A stretch of DNA of 64,000 nt, from the NCBI RefSeq assembly GCF_000014865.1, contig NC_008576.1, positions 3,129,501-3,193,500 on the forward strand. The letters run 5' to 3'. The DNA is from Magnetococcus marinus MC-1 (lineage in GTDB: Bacteria; Pseudomonadota; Magnetococcia; Magnetococcales; Magnetococcaceae). Below are positions 21,496-29,545 of this stretch, one piece after another. Within the stretch, counting starts at the first letter, position 1. The number at the start of each line of letters is the position of its first letter. The notes beneath the pieces are model-generated. The model had not been told where the DNA came from, did no database searches, and saw nothing but the letters and a program-made list of their open reading frames with translations. Position numbers and translations under genes: made by a program.

Positions 21496-22005
21496 ATGAA
21501 CAAAAAAAAAGAGGCTAAAAAAAAGGGGGACACCCCGCCCATCCATGGCATTGCGCTGGATAAAGAGAGCGCCCAACGCCTCACCCGACTGGGTGAATCC
21601 ACCGGCCTAAGTGCGGCGGATGTCATTGCTCAAGCCTTGAAATTCTGGGAAGACAAGGGGCTTACTCAGCCCACCACAACCCCGCGCCCCACCACCGAAC
21701 TGCCCCAGTTGGAACGCCTGCTCAAACAGGAGCATGCTCATCTGCTGGCCCAGTTGGACAAACGGCTGCAACAGTTCGCCCAACACCCCACCCCTGACGA
21801 AGAGGAAGCCCGCCGCGTCATGCCCGAACCAACCCGCAAACAGTTGGTGCAAGAGGCGCTAAAACTGCGGGATGAAGGGCTCTCCTGGGGGCGTATTGCC
21901 GACCTTTTTAACCGCCGTGGCCAAGCCACCCTAAGCGGCATTGGCAAGTGGCACGGACAGACCTTGGGACACTGGATTCGCCGGGAAACAGGCGAGGAAC
22001 CATAA
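21496..22005 (+). CDS. Putative DNA-binding protein: ribbon-helix-helix-like N-terminus, recombinase-like C-terminus
   Basis: 169 residues from the ATG at 21496, which follows a purine-rich AGGGAAGTGGAAAG stretch. The N-terminus is Lys-rich. Residues about 18-52 (IALDKESAQRLTRLGESTG, then LSAADVIAQALKFWE) resemble a ribbon-helix-helix fold. A proline-rich linker and a coiled-coil stretch (about 70-100) lead to a C-terminal module (about 120-165, LRDEGLSWGRIADLFNRRG then GKWHGQTLGHWI). That module resembles the helix-turn-helix segment of serine recombinases, without any catalytic domain. Function unknown; a DNA-binding regulator is my best inference. Confidence 0.6.
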   Translation: MNKKKEAKKKGDTPPIHGIALDKESAQRLTRLGESTGLSAADVIAQALKFWEDKGLTQPTTTPRPTTELPQLERLLKQEHAHLLAQLDKRLQQFAQHPTPDEEEARRVMPEPTRKQLVQEALKLRDEGLSWGRIADLFNRRGQATLSGIGKWHGQTLGHWIRRETGEEP

Positions 22006-22119
22006 TTGCCCTAAGAGAGTCCCTGTTGCCCCACGTGACCGCAAACGGGCACGTTGGCTGCACACCAAACCTTTAGCCTATAAGGGCTCTCATCCGCTCA
22101 AAAGGCTTTAGGCGCTCAA

Positions 22120-22138
22120 CCGTGCAACGGCTTTTTTT
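22120..22138 (+). terminator. Possible rho-independent terminator
   Basis: A 4-bp stem CCGT/ACGG with loop GCA, then C and seven T. It lies about 115 bp after the stop of the putative DNA-binding protein. The T run is good but the stem is short. Confidence 0.4.
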
Positions 22139-22383
22139 GGCGAGCCCTCCTCATGGCCTCCCCCAACCCATGGACACGCCCCCTTGCTGGGGCGTTGGAT
22201 TTTCTGACACCCAAGCCCCGTCAAACCGCCAGGGTTTCGACATTCCACCCCAAACACCCCATCACCAACTCAGCGCATATACAATGTATTCATAGATTTA
22301 AATCTGTTTGGCACGGATATCGCTTGCTTTACCAACCAAGGGCAGCAACGCCCTGGACCTAAGCAAAGGTCTTGGCCAACAGA

Positions 22384-22418
22384 GGGCTCTGATGTGCGTC
22401 ACACATCCCAAAGAGCCC
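22384..22418 (+). repeat. Inverted repeat (bulged hairpin)
   Basis: GGGCTCT-GATGTG pairs with CACATC-AGAGCCC around loop CGTCA, with a four-base bulge (CCAA). Thirteen base pairs in total. No T run follows, so it is not an obvious terminator. Confidence 0.5.
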
Positions 22419-22462
22419 CAATATTTGGCACCCCGGCAGCGGGCCACACGCCCCTTGCCATA

Positions 22463-22478
22463 CGTGCACGGATGCACG
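22463..22478 (+). repeat. Inverted repeat CGTGCA/TGCACG
   Basis: A perfect 6-bp stem with loop CGGA, 45 bp after the bulged hairpin in the leader region of the ankyrin gene. Confidence 0.45.
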
Positions 22479-22502
22479 ACCCAATACTTTGGGAGCCGTG
22501 AT

Positions 22503-22569
22503 GGATCTGGAGATCCCTTTTGACGAGCCACACTGGAGCACACCACGGACGGTGATCTCCAGTGGCTCG
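22503..22569 (+). promoter_or_regulatory. Overlapping mutually exclusive inverted repeats upstream of the ankyrin gene
   Basis: Three pairings share bases. GGATCT/AGATCC (22503-22508 with 22511-22516) is followed by CTTTT. CTGGAGATC (22507-22515) pairs perfectly with GATCTCCAG (22554-22562). CGAGCCAC-AC-TGGAG (22524-22538) pairs with CTCCAGTGGCTCG (22557-22569) apart from a two-base bulge. The last arm ends 26 bp before the ankyrin ATG. The layout resembles an attenuator or a complex operator; no function is shown. Confidence 0.4.
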
Positions 22570-22595
22570 ACGAAAATAGACGAAAAGGTGGCAAC

Positions 22596-22997
22596 ATGAA
22601 ACAGCAATGGAACGACTTCGCCCCTATCCATAATGCCGCAGGACAAGGGGATTTGGTGATTCTCAATCAACTGCTGGACCATCATGAATATATGGTGGAT
22701 CTACGGGATAATGAGGGCTGGACAGCCCTGCACCTCGCCGCTGCATCGGGCAATTTGGAGAGCGTCACCGCCCTGTTGCAGCATGGTGCCGATGTCAACG
22801 CACGCAACTATGACGGTATTACGCCACTGCTGGCTGCCGCTTATGAGGGCCACTCGCACATTGTCGCGCACCTCATCCAGCATCGCGCCGATCCCAATGC
22901 CACCGACTATAATGATCTCTCCCCGCTGGTGGCCGCCTATGGTATGGGCCATCAACAGGTGGTGGAGCTGCTTATTCGCCAAGCGGCCCAAAGCTAA
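22596..22997 (+). CDS. Small ankyrin-repeat protein
   Basis: 133 residues made almost wholly of ankyrin repeats: about four units, with consensus cores GWTALHLAAASGN, GITPLLAAAYEGH and a more diverged LSPLVAAYGMGH, each followed by VxxLLxHGADxNA-type helices. No signal peptide or other domain is seen. Such proteins are protein-binding scaffolds, and the partner here is unknown. The ATG follows AAGGTGG at a normal distance. It stands alone, with structured DNA on both sides. Confidence 0.88.
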   Translation: MKQQWNDFAPIHNAAGQGDLVILNQLLDHHEYMVDLRDNEGWTALHLAAASGNLESVTALLQHGADVNARNYDGITPLLAAAYEGHSHIVAHLIQHRADPNATDYNDLSPLVAAYGMGHQQVVELLIRQAAQS

Positions 22998-23024
22998 GCA
23001 AGAGGCTCTGCCCATCCCCGTAAA

Positions 23025-23075
23025 GTTATGGATGCCCCAGCCAAGCACTTAACGACTGGCGGTGGCATCCATAAC
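23025..23075 (+). repeat. Perfect 12-bp inverted repeat downstream of the ankyrin gene
   Basis: GTTATGGATGCC (23025-23036) and GGCATCCATAAC (23064-23075) are exact reverse complements. Partial pairing continues inward (CCAGCC with GGCGGT). It lies 28 bp after the ankyrin stop and before a convergent gene, so it may act as a terminator-like or mRNA-protecting hairpin, although no T run follows. Confidence 0.55.
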
Positions 23076-23185
23076 CCCCAAATCCCACTTTCCCCCATTT
23101 ATGCCGCAAGGCAACGCCCGGTGAGCGTTCGCCCCTCCTAAATGACGACCCTAAGCGGCAGGCATGCTACCGCCGCCCTGTTTGT

Positions 23186-23863
23186 CTACCAATAGAGGGT
23201 CATAACCCCGGCATCCACCCGGTAGCTTTTTAATCGTTTAAAAAAGCTCATACCCAGCAGCGAGTTATCCATTGCGGTTTGGTTGACCACCGCAGGTACG
23301 CGCTGGAGATGCAGATCCCCCAATTGAACATCCTGTAAGATCACCGGAGCATTAAAAACTTGACCATTGGCGGTCTGAAAGGGCTGGGTAAAGCGTAACT
23401 TTCGCCGATCCAGGCCAAGCCGGGAGAGCACCTGCGGAGCCAAAACGATGGCCGACGCCCCGGTATCCACCAAAAAGGGGATCGGTTCACCATTAATCGT
23501 TAACATGACCCGAAAGTGGCCCCCCTGCGAAGCAACAATCTGCACCTGTCCTGCGCTCTGTTGGGCCACCGCCCGCCCCGGCATGAGGGTCGCCAAAAAA
23601 CGCGCTTTTACCCCACCCAGCTCATGCCGATAGCCATACATAAGCACCAGCAGACAAACCACGCCCAGCCAACCTGCCACCTGCCGCAGCAGCACCCCCA
23701 TACGGCCCTGGCGCTGCACCAGCCAACTTGCCACCATGGCCGAGATCAGCAGCAGATAGCCCAACTGACTTAATGCAGCGTCGCCCCCCGGCAGCCAATC
23801 CCCCACCACCAGCCAGCGCAGCAGCAGCACCCCGGCTACCAGCAGGAGAAGATAACCCAACAT
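23186..23863 (-). CDS. Membrane-anchored retropepsin-like aspartic protease (TIGR02281-type)
   Basis: 225 residues. The N-terminal third has three hydrophobic helices (about 2-20, 33-50 and 62-78). Residues about 110-225 form a single retropepsin-like domain with the active-site motif FLVDTGASAIVL. The later GMSFFKRLKSYRVD block is typical of this proteobacterial family. The domain should face the periplasm and probably acts as a dimer, since only one Asp-Thr-Gly lobe is present. Substrate unknown. It starts 4 bp after the stop of the CysZ-like gene, so the two are co-transcribed. Confidence 0.85.
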   Translation of the reverse strand: MLGYLLLLVAGVLLLRWLVVGDWLPGGDAALSQLGYLLLISAMVASWLVQRQGRMGVLLRQVAGWLGVVCLLVLMYGYRHELGGVKARFLATLMPGRAVAQQSAGQVQIVASQGGHFRVMLTINGEPIPFLVDTGASAIVLAPQVLSRLGLDRRKLRFTQPFQTANGQVFNAPVILQDVQLGDLHLQRVPAVVNQTAMDNSLLGMSFFKRLKSYRVDAGVMTLYW

Positions 23864-23867
23864 GGCG

Positions 23868-24620
23868 CTACGCCTCTTGCTGCCAGGATTTTTCTAACTG
23901 CTCCACCCACATAAGGGTAGCCCCCGCTACCGAGGCAGGCATTGCCAGCAGATTGAGCAGCGGCACCCAGGTCATCAACACCGCCGCACTGCCAAAGCCC
24001 AAGGCATGCATTTTATTCCGCCGCAACAGGGTACGACTTTGCCGCCCCCGCAACCCATTGTTGTCGGTGGCATAGTCGGCATACTCCACCGCCATCAACC
24101 AAGCGGCGATCAAAAACAGCAGCACGGGTATCAACGGCGCCAAGACCACACTCACGATGGCGGAAAGAGACAATAAAATCCCAATAATCAGCCATTTGAG
24201 CATATAAAACAGTTTGCCAATCTCATTAAAAATCGCCTGTGCAGCACCCTTGAGTACCGTCATCCATGATTCAGCATTGCTAATGATCGGGGGCTGACCT
24301 TTTGCCACCTCTTCTACCCGCTGTGCCAACACCCCATTAAAGGGGGAACCTATTAAGTTGGCAATCACGGTAAAGCCATAAAAAATCACCAACAGCGCCA
24401 ACACCAACACCGTAGGTAAAACCAGGAAAGAGAGCCATGATAGCCAACCGGGCAACCAAGCCGCCACCTCGGCACGCAGATAGCCGACCAGATCAAACAG
24501 ATAATAAAACCCCACACCAAACAGGGTAAAATTGAGCAGCAAAGGCACCGCCACAAAGGGGCGCACCCGTGGATGGAAAAGCATTTTCAGCCCCCGCAGG
24601 AGATAGCTGATCCCTTGCAT
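23868..24620 (-). CDS. CysZ/EI24-family membrane protein
   Basis: 250 residues with about four to six membrane helices and the family-typical N-terminus (GISYLLRGLKMLFHPRVRPFV). The segment NLIGSPFNGVLAQRVEEV is the conserved EI24 loop. The founding member CysZ imports sulfate in E. coli. No cysteine-synthesis genes are near, so sulfate transport is only a family-level suggestion. It is followed within 4 bp by the aspartic protease gene. Confidence 0.8.
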   Translation of the reverse strand: MQGISYLLRGLKMLFHPRVRPFVAVPLLLNFTLFGVGFYYLFDLVGYLRAEVAAWLPGWLSWLSFLVLPTVLVLALLVIFYGFTVIANLIGSPFNGVLAQRVEEVAKGQPPIISNAESWMTVLKGAAQAIFNEIGKLFYMLKWLIIGILLSLSAIVSVVLAPLIPVLLFLIAAWLMAVEYADYATDNNGLRGRQSRTLLRRNKMHALGFGSAAVLMTWVPLLNLLAMPASVAGATLMWVEQLEKSWQQEA

Positions 24621-24646
24621 AATCCGGCTCCTTCGTAAGATTGTCT

Positions 24647-25111
24647 CTATTTAGCTTGCCACGGCATGACTGGCACCGTCGAGATGGCGTTTTTCGGCGA
24701 TCCATCAATGATACGGTCGCTGTAAACAAGATAGATTAAGGTATTGCGTTTGCGGTCAAAAAAGCGCACCACTTGCATGGTTTTAAAGAGCAGCGAAGTC
24801 TTTTTGGTAAACACCATCTCACCATCTTTAAAGGGCTCTTTAAAATGGATGGGGCCGACCTGACGACAAGCAATTGAGGCGTCGGAGCGGTCCTCTGCCA
24901 AACCAATGCTTCCGCTTATGCCCCCTTTTTTCGCCCGGCTTAGATGGCAAGAGACACCATCCACTTTGGGATCATCAAAAGCCTCGATAACAATTTGGTC
25001 GTTGGCACCCAACATTTTAAAGGTGGTATCCACGCTGCCAATGATCTCGGCAGCGGCCATGGAGGGCAACCACAGCCCCGCCAACAGCGTGATAAACAGA
25101 AGTTTTTTCAT
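24647..25111 (-). CDS. creA: CreA-family secreted protein
   Basis: 154 residues from the ATG at 25111 ([12 protein letters not shown]), with AGGAT upstream; longer starts would bury the signal peptide. Cleavage is expected after the AAA before EIIGSVDT. The mature sequence ([37 protein letters not shown]) matches CreA, a conserved periplasmic protein of unknown role whose name is historical. Two Cys could form a disulfide. It lies 16 bp after the methyltransferase stop and upstream of the CysZ-like gene, suggesting one unit. Confidence 0.88.
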   Translation of the reverse strand: MKKLLFITLLAGLWLPSMAAAEIIGSVDTTFKMLGANDQIVIEAFDDPKVDGVSCHLSRAKKGGISGSIGLAEDRSDASIACRQVGPIHFKEPFKDGEMVFTKKTSLLFKTMQVVRFFDRKRNTLIYLVYSDRIIDGSPKNAISTVPVMPWQAK

Positions 25112-25127
25112 CAGTACAATCCTATTG

Positions 25128-25817
25128 TTACGCATGTTGCGCACGAATGAGATATTGAAAAACAAACAGATCGTGCACCTCAAACTCATTTTGGTTATGC
25201 AGGGTCAAACGGCCAACCGTAATATCTTTAGGGTAGGGTCCTTTATCCAGCTCGGCGCCCTCTTCGTTCCAGGTTTCACCCAAAAAACTGGCTTTTAAAC
25301 CCGCTTGGCCCAGCATATCTAACATTTCACGAATGGTAAAAAAACGCAGATGATCCCGATCCAAAATACCGGAGTCGGTATAGGTCCAAAAGCCATCCAC
25401 CATACGTTCTAACACTTTAAAGTAGCGGATATTGGGGATACTGGTCACCACACAGCCCCCCTCGGCCAGATAGGGTACATGCCTTTGCAACAGCCGTGTA
25501 GGGTTCACCAGATGTTCCAAAATGTCCGCATACACCATACAATCAAAAGAGCCCAGCTCATAGGGTAGTTCCAGATTTTCCACATCTCCCACCAACACAT
25601 GGTCTAGCTGCTGCTCAGCCATGGTGGCAGCTTCGCGATTAAATTCAATACCCGCCACATACTCCGCACCCCGTGCTTTAAGGGCTGCCCCTAGGCCACC
25701 AGCCGCACAGCCCACATCTAAAATGCGCTTACAACGCTGAGGCACCATCTCCACAATTTCTGGTCGCACCCCGGCATAGTAACTGGACTGTTTCTGTTTA
25801 AGTTCTTCGCCAGCCAT
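25128..25817 (-). CDS. Class I SAM-dependent methyltransferase
   Basis: 229 residues. The SAM-binding motif I is [19 protein letters not shown] (about 33-52), motif II ends in AGIEFN, and an acidic motif DVENLELPY and the DILEHLVNP motif follow. This is the Methyltransf_11/23 type often found in cell-surface glycan clusters. No glycan genes are adjacent here, so the substrate is open. The ATG is preceded by a purine-rich GGGAGATAT site. Confidence 0.88.
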   Translation of the reverse strand: MAGEELKQKQSSYYAGVRPEIVEMVPQRCKRILDVGCAAGGLGAALKARGAEYVAGIEFNREAATMAEQQLDHVLVGDVENLELPYELGSFDCMVYADILEHLVNPTRLLQRHVPYLAEGGCVVTSIPNIRYFKVLERMVDGFWTYTDSGILDRDHLRFFTIREMLDMLGQAGLKASFLGETWNEEGAELDKGPYPKDITVGRLTLHNQNEFEVHDLFVFQYLIRAQHA

Positions 25818-26140
25818 AAATATATCTCCCTTATTATCCCTGAAAGGGGCTTGTTAGCGATCCCGCTGATCTGGCCTAGGCTGTTGCATGCTTTGTGCCC
25901 ATCACCCAGGCAAAATGGTTCGCTCACCCCCCTACCTTTTTCCACCAAGTCAGGGCTTCTGACACCCAACACCGCCCTTACCTCCACACTCTAAACCCGC
26001 ATATACCATTGATATACATAGATAACAATAACCGAACAAGCCTACTTAAACAACTTGGCACAAGCGATGCAGCTAGGGGAATAACGACACATTGTCACTC
26101 TTCACACCAACCGGTGTGTTACGATACGAGGAATACCACC
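25818..26140. other. Intergenic region with an inverted repeat near its right end
   Basis: 323 bp between divergent genes. A perfect inverted repeat CACACC/GGTGTG (26103-26118, loop AACC) sits 22 bp before the ATG of the next small gene. An AT-rich stretch lies at about 26000-26040. Promoters for both flanking genes are expected but not pinned down. Confidence 0.4.
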
Positions 26141-26368
26141 ATGAGCATTTACGGATTGTCCTCCTACATGGCCAAAGCCGCTACTCAAGGTATGACTGGC
26201 CCTAAAAAAGATAGTCGGGATGACACCTCACGAGGTCCTGCCCCCCATGCGGCTGGCCGCACCAGCACACCCTTAAAAGAGCGTAACAGCGTAGCCCCCA
26301 TGCGCAATCGTGCTTATCAGGTCACCATCTCGGCTGCGGCCATGAACCGGGTGGCCGCTGGAGCCTAA
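26141..26368 (+). CDS. Small basic hypothetical protein
   Basis: 75 residues from the ATG at 26141, preceded by GAGGAA nine bases upstream. The frame is open further 5' but without a comparable site. The protein is hydrophilic and rich in Arg, Pro, Ala and Ser, probably disordered in the middle (DSRDDTSRGPAPHAAGRTS), with a C-terminal AYQVTISAAAMNRVAAGA. I know no family. A terminator 34 bp downstream supports it as a monocistronic gene. Confidence 0.55.
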   Translation: MSIYGLSSYMAKAATQGMTGPKKDSRDDTSRGPAPHAAGRTSTPLKERNSVAPMRNRAYQVTISAAAMNRVAAGA

Positions 26369-26401
26369 AGGCACCACGCTGTCCCAGCCTAGTCAGGATC
26401 C

Positions 26402-26440
26402 AAGCGCGCCCTTACTTTGTGAAGGCGCGCTTTGCATTTT
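26402..26440 (+). terminator. Rho-independent terminator
   Basis: A stem AAGCGCGCC (26402-26410) pairs with GGCGCGCTT (26424-26432) around a 13-base loop, followed by TGCATTTT. It is correctly placed to end the small gene at 26141. Confidence 0.65.
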
Positions 26441-26650
26441 CTCCTCATGCGGCCCTCGCCTCTCTCCCCCTTTTTTACCGCCCCCACCACCACCGAGGGT
26501 AAAATTCTTCTTTAAATAGCTGTGCAGACTCGATACGGCTACGGTTTCAAATTTACATACCCTTTTCGGACCATTACTATCTAGGGAATGCCACTCTGGC
26601 AAATGTATCCCTGCGCAAATAGAAAACACCACTTGTATTAAGGAAGCCCC

Positions 26651-27025
26651 ATGGATGTGACCAACGCCCGTGTCCTGATTGTGGATGATGAATTTATCAA
26701 CCAACAAATCGCATCCGCCATTCTAAAAGGGGCTGGGTACGACTATATGGTTGCCACATCTGGCGAAGAAGCACTCGAAATGGTGCATAGCTATGCACCC
26801 GACTTGATCTTGCTGGATGTGCTTATGCCCGGTATGAGCGGATTTGAGGTGGTCAAACATCTTAAATCCGATGCCTCTACCCGCCACATTCCGGTCATTC
26901 TTGTCACGGCGTTTCCGACCGGGAGTCTCGCATTGATGGACTGGATGCCGGGGCAGAAGATTTTATTGCCAAACCCATTGACGACCGTGAACTTAAAGCA
27001 CGGCTGCGCAATCTCTTGCGTTTGA
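26651..27025 (+). CDS. Receiver domain fragment: 5' part of a frameshifted REC-GGDEF-EAL gene
   Basis: This frame encodes a receiver domain (VLIVDDEFINQQIA, phosphoacceptor in ILLDVLMPGMSG, conserved switch Thr in LVTAF). After about residue 90 the translation turns to nonsense (PTGSLALMDWMPGQ). From the same point the +2 frame continues the domain correctly (DRESRIDGLDAGAEDFIAKP, with the conserved Lys-Pro) straight into the GGDEF-EAL frame at 27016. A single missing T near 26912-26914 (GTTTCC where GTTTTCC would restore the frame) explains it. The intact product would be about 571 residues. This could be a real mutation, a sequencing error or a phase-variable tract. Confidence 0.8.
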   Translation: MDVTNARVLIVDDEFINQQIASAILKGAGYDYMVATSGEEALEMVHSYAPDLILLDVLMPGMSGFEVVKHLKSDASTRHIPVILVTAFPTGSLALMDWMPGQKILLPNPLTTVNLKHGCAISCV

Positions 27026-28365
27026 AAAAACTGAATGATTTTTTAAGCGATCACAACCAAATCCTCAAACAGTATGACACCCTAACGGCCCTACCCAACC
27101 GCAACCTGTGTCGGGACCGTTTGGTGAGCGACATTGCCGCAGCCGAAGCGGCTGGGCTGGAAATCTCAATTATTTTGATCGAATTGACCAACTTTAAGCA
27201 GATTAATGACACCCTCGGCTTTCAAAGCGGGGATCGTGTGTTACTGGAGGTTGCCAAGCGATTGGCCGACTATGCCGACAAGAGTGACACCGTTGCGCGC
27301 ATGGGGGGGAGCGAGTTTGCCCTGCTGCGCATTCGTGAAAACGCGGCCATGCATAGCGGCGATTTTTGCAACGAATTGCTGGAGTTGCTCTCCATCCCCA
27401 TTGAATATGAGGATCAGCCGGTACACATTACCGCCTCGGTCGGGGTTTCTCACTTCCCCCGTCATGCCGGTGACATGAACGCCCTGTTTCAAAAGGCGGC
27501 CATTGCCATGGCCCACGCCAAACAGGCCGGTGAGCGCAACAGCAGCCGCATTTATGCGCCCGAGATGGAGACCCAAGCCCAAGAGCGCTTTGCGCTGGAG
27601 TCGCGCTTACACCAAGTGCTTGAGCGTAAAGAGCTGGCCCTCCACTACCAACCCAAGGTGGACGCTTTTAGCGGTGAGGTAATCGGCATGGAGGCGCTAC
27701 TGCGCTGGAACAGTCCAGAGCTGGGCACCATCTCGCCCGTACGTTTTATCCCCTTGGCAGAAGAGACCGAACTCATTGTGCCCATGGGGGCGTGGGCGCT
27801 GAAAACCGCCTGCAAACAGGCCAAAAAGTGGCTGGACCAGGGGCACAAACTCACGGTAGCGGTCAACCTATCCCCCCGCCAGTTCTTGGACAAGCGGCTC
27901 AAAGACACGGTGCGCCAAGCCTTAACCGACAGCCAACTACCACCCGAACGGTTGGAGTTGGAGATTACCGAATCCTGCGCGGTGGGGGATGTCACCTACA
28001 CCGTAAATCTGCTCAATGACCTCAAAAGCTTGGGCGTTACCTGCGCGTTGGATGATTTTGGTACCGGCTACTCCTCGCTCAACTATCTCAAGCTGCTGCC
28101 CCTGGATACCCTGAAGTTGGATCGCAGTTTTGTCATGGCGATCCCTGAGGATAAAAATGATGCCGCCATTGTGCGGTCGGTCATTCAAATGGCCCACGAT
28201 CTGGGGCTAAAGGTGGTCACTGAAGGGGTCGAAACCCGCCAACAAGCGGCCTTTTTAAAGTACAACCAGTGTGAAATTTTACAGGGTTTCCTCATTAGCC
28301 GCCCCCTTGATGCCCAAGAGTTTGGTGAATTTTTATTACGGGGCACCCCAGAAGAGTGGGTGTAA
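27016..28365 (+). CDS. GGDEF-EAL protein: 3' part of a frameshifted REC-GGDEF-EAL gene
   Basis: The frame runs from the receiver's last helix (LRLKKLNDF) through GGDEF and EAL domains. The TTG at 27016 is unlikely to be a natural start. The GGDEF motif reads MGGSEF, with Ser in the position that normally holds Asp or Glu, so cyclase activity is doubtful. The EAL domain keeps the main catalytic signatures: MEALLRW, NLSPRQF, EITES, DDFGTGYSSL, LDRSFV and TEGVET. The likely activity is c-di-GMP phosphodiesterase controlled by the receiver. A FIST gene and a degenerate hybrid kinase follow within 40 bp on the same strand and are presumed partners. Confidence 0.85.
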   Translation: MRLKKLNDFLSDHNQILKQYDTLTALPNRNLCRDRLVSDIAAAEAAGLEISIILIELTNFKQINDTLGFQSGDRVLLEVAKRLADYADKSDTVARMGGSEFALLRIRENAAMHSGDFCNELLELLSIPIEYEDQPVHITASVGVSHFPRHAGDMNALFQKAAIAMAHAKQAGERNSSRIYAPEMETQAQERFALESRLHQVLERKELALHYQPKVDAFSGEVIGMEALLRWNSPELGTISPVRFIPLAEETELIVPMGAWALKTACKQAKKWLDQGHKLTVAVNLSPRQFLDKRLKDTVRQALTDSQLPPERLELEITESCAVGDVTYTVNLLNDLKSLGVTCALDDFGTGYSSLNYLKLLPLDTLKLDRSFVMAIPEDKNDAAIVRSVIQMAHDLGLKVVTEGVETRQQAAFLKYNQCEILQGFLISRPLDAQEFGEFLLRGTPEEWV

Positions 28366-28402
28366 TGAACACTTCCTCATGCTTAGCGTAAGGGTGACCT
28401 GC

Positions 28403-29542
28403 ATGCCAAAGAAGAGAGCGTTGCAGGTCAAGCGTGGCAGTTCTCAAGCCCGTGACCCCGCCCAAGCCGTGAATGAGCTTGTTGAGCAGATTCAGCAGGA
28501 TGGTGCGGTTTTGACCCTGCTGTTTGTCTCTCCTAGCTACGACAAAGCCGCGCTGCAAACGGCCCTTGAGGGGGTATTTGGCGGTGTTGTGGTGGGCTGC
28601 ACCACGGCGGGTGAGATCACCCAAGCCGGTTTTGTTGAGCAGAGCCTTACCGGGGTGAGTTTGGCGGGCAACGCCTTGCAAGCATGGGCACATGTGATCC
28701 AGGATCTGCACCATTTTAACCCTGCCCAGGCCCAGCAGTTGGGCGATCTTTTGCACGACGCTTTGCCCAATGAGGCAGAGCTCGACCCCGACCACGCCTT
28801 TGCCCTGCTGCTGGTGGATGGCCTGAGCATGCGCGAGGAGCAGTTGCTGGCACTGCTGCACCCACATCTGGATGGCATTGCGCTGGTTGGGGGCTCTGCC
28901 GGGGATGGTTTAGCCTTTCAGGAGAGCTTTGTCTATGCCCAGGGCCGTTGGCATCATCACGCTGCGGTGCTCACCCTGGTCCATTGCGAAACCCCCTTTA
29001 TGCCCTTTCAATGGCACCATTTTAAACCCACCGCCACACGCCTAATTATTACCGCCTGCGACCCGATGGGGCGCCGCGTCACGGAGATCAACGGTCTCCC
29101 GGCCAGTCAAGCCTATGCCACGGCGGTGGGGGTACCCGAAGCGGCTCTAAACAGTGACATCTTTAGCCGCCACCCCACCATGTTGCAGATGGGTGGTAGC
29201 CATTATGTGCGGGCCATTCAGCAGGCCAATGGGGATGGCTCTTTAACCTTTTACAGCGCGGTCGAGCGGGGTTTGGTGCTGCATTTGGCGCAGGCCGCAG
29301 ATATGGTCAAACACTTGGAGCAGCAGCTACACCTGATGCACGCTGAAATGGCCAACCCCCAGTTGGTGTTGATTTGCGACTGCATCTTGCGCCGGTTAGA
29401 GGCCAAACAGAAAGGGGTCTTACCCCAGCTCAGCCAACTATTGGCGCACCATCCTGTGATAGGTTTTTCTACTTATGGCGAACAGAGTGGCGGCATCCAT
29501 ATCAACCAGACCATGACTGGCATTGTATTGGGGGGGGCGTAA
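28403..29542 (+). CDS. FIST N/C-domain sensor protein
   Basis: 379 residues from the ATG at 28403, which has AAGGGTG upstream; an ATG at 28379 lacks a site. The N-terminal FIST domain (about 25-210) shows LLFVSPSYD, VVGCTTAGEI and the LVGGSAGDGL motif, and the FIST_C domain (about 215-375) ends in GFSTYGEQSGGIHINQTMTG. FIST domains are predicted to bind small ligands such as amino acids and feed signal-transduction proteins. Here the sensor stands alone, without a fused kinase, and is followed three bases later by a hybrid-kinase-like gene, its probable partner. Confidence 0.9.
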   Translation: MPKKRALQVKRGSSQARDPAQAVNELVEQIQQDGAVLTLLFVSPSYDKAALQTALEGVFGGVVVGCTTAGEITQAGFVEQSLTGVSLAGNALQAWAHVIQDLHHFNPAQAQQLGDLLHDALPNEAELDPDHAFALLLVDGLSMREEQLLALLHPHLDGIALVGGSAGDGLAFQESFVYAQGRWHHHAAVLTLVHCETPFMPFQWHHFKPTATRLIITACDPMGRRVTEINGLPASQAYATAVGVPEAALNSDIFSRHPTMLQMGGSHYVRAIQQANGDGSLTFYSAVERGLVLHLAQAADMVKHLEQQLHLMHAEMANPQLVLICDCILRRLEAKQKGVLPQLSQLLAHHPVIGFSTYGEQSGGIHINQTMTGIVLGGA

Positions 29543-29545
29543 ACG

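Larger units (their letters stand above)
22006..22595. other. 590-bp non-coding region with several inverted repeats
   Basis: No supported gene. It contains a likely terminator (22120-22138) and four inverted repeats between 22384 and 22569, described as separate features. The spacing, right before the ankyrin gene, suggests a structured leader or operator region. Confidence 0.5.

Noticed and set aside
26651-27025. Stand-alone single-domain response regulator
   Set aside because: The last 35 residues are nonsense while the next frame continues the receiver exactly, so a frameshift is the simpler reading.
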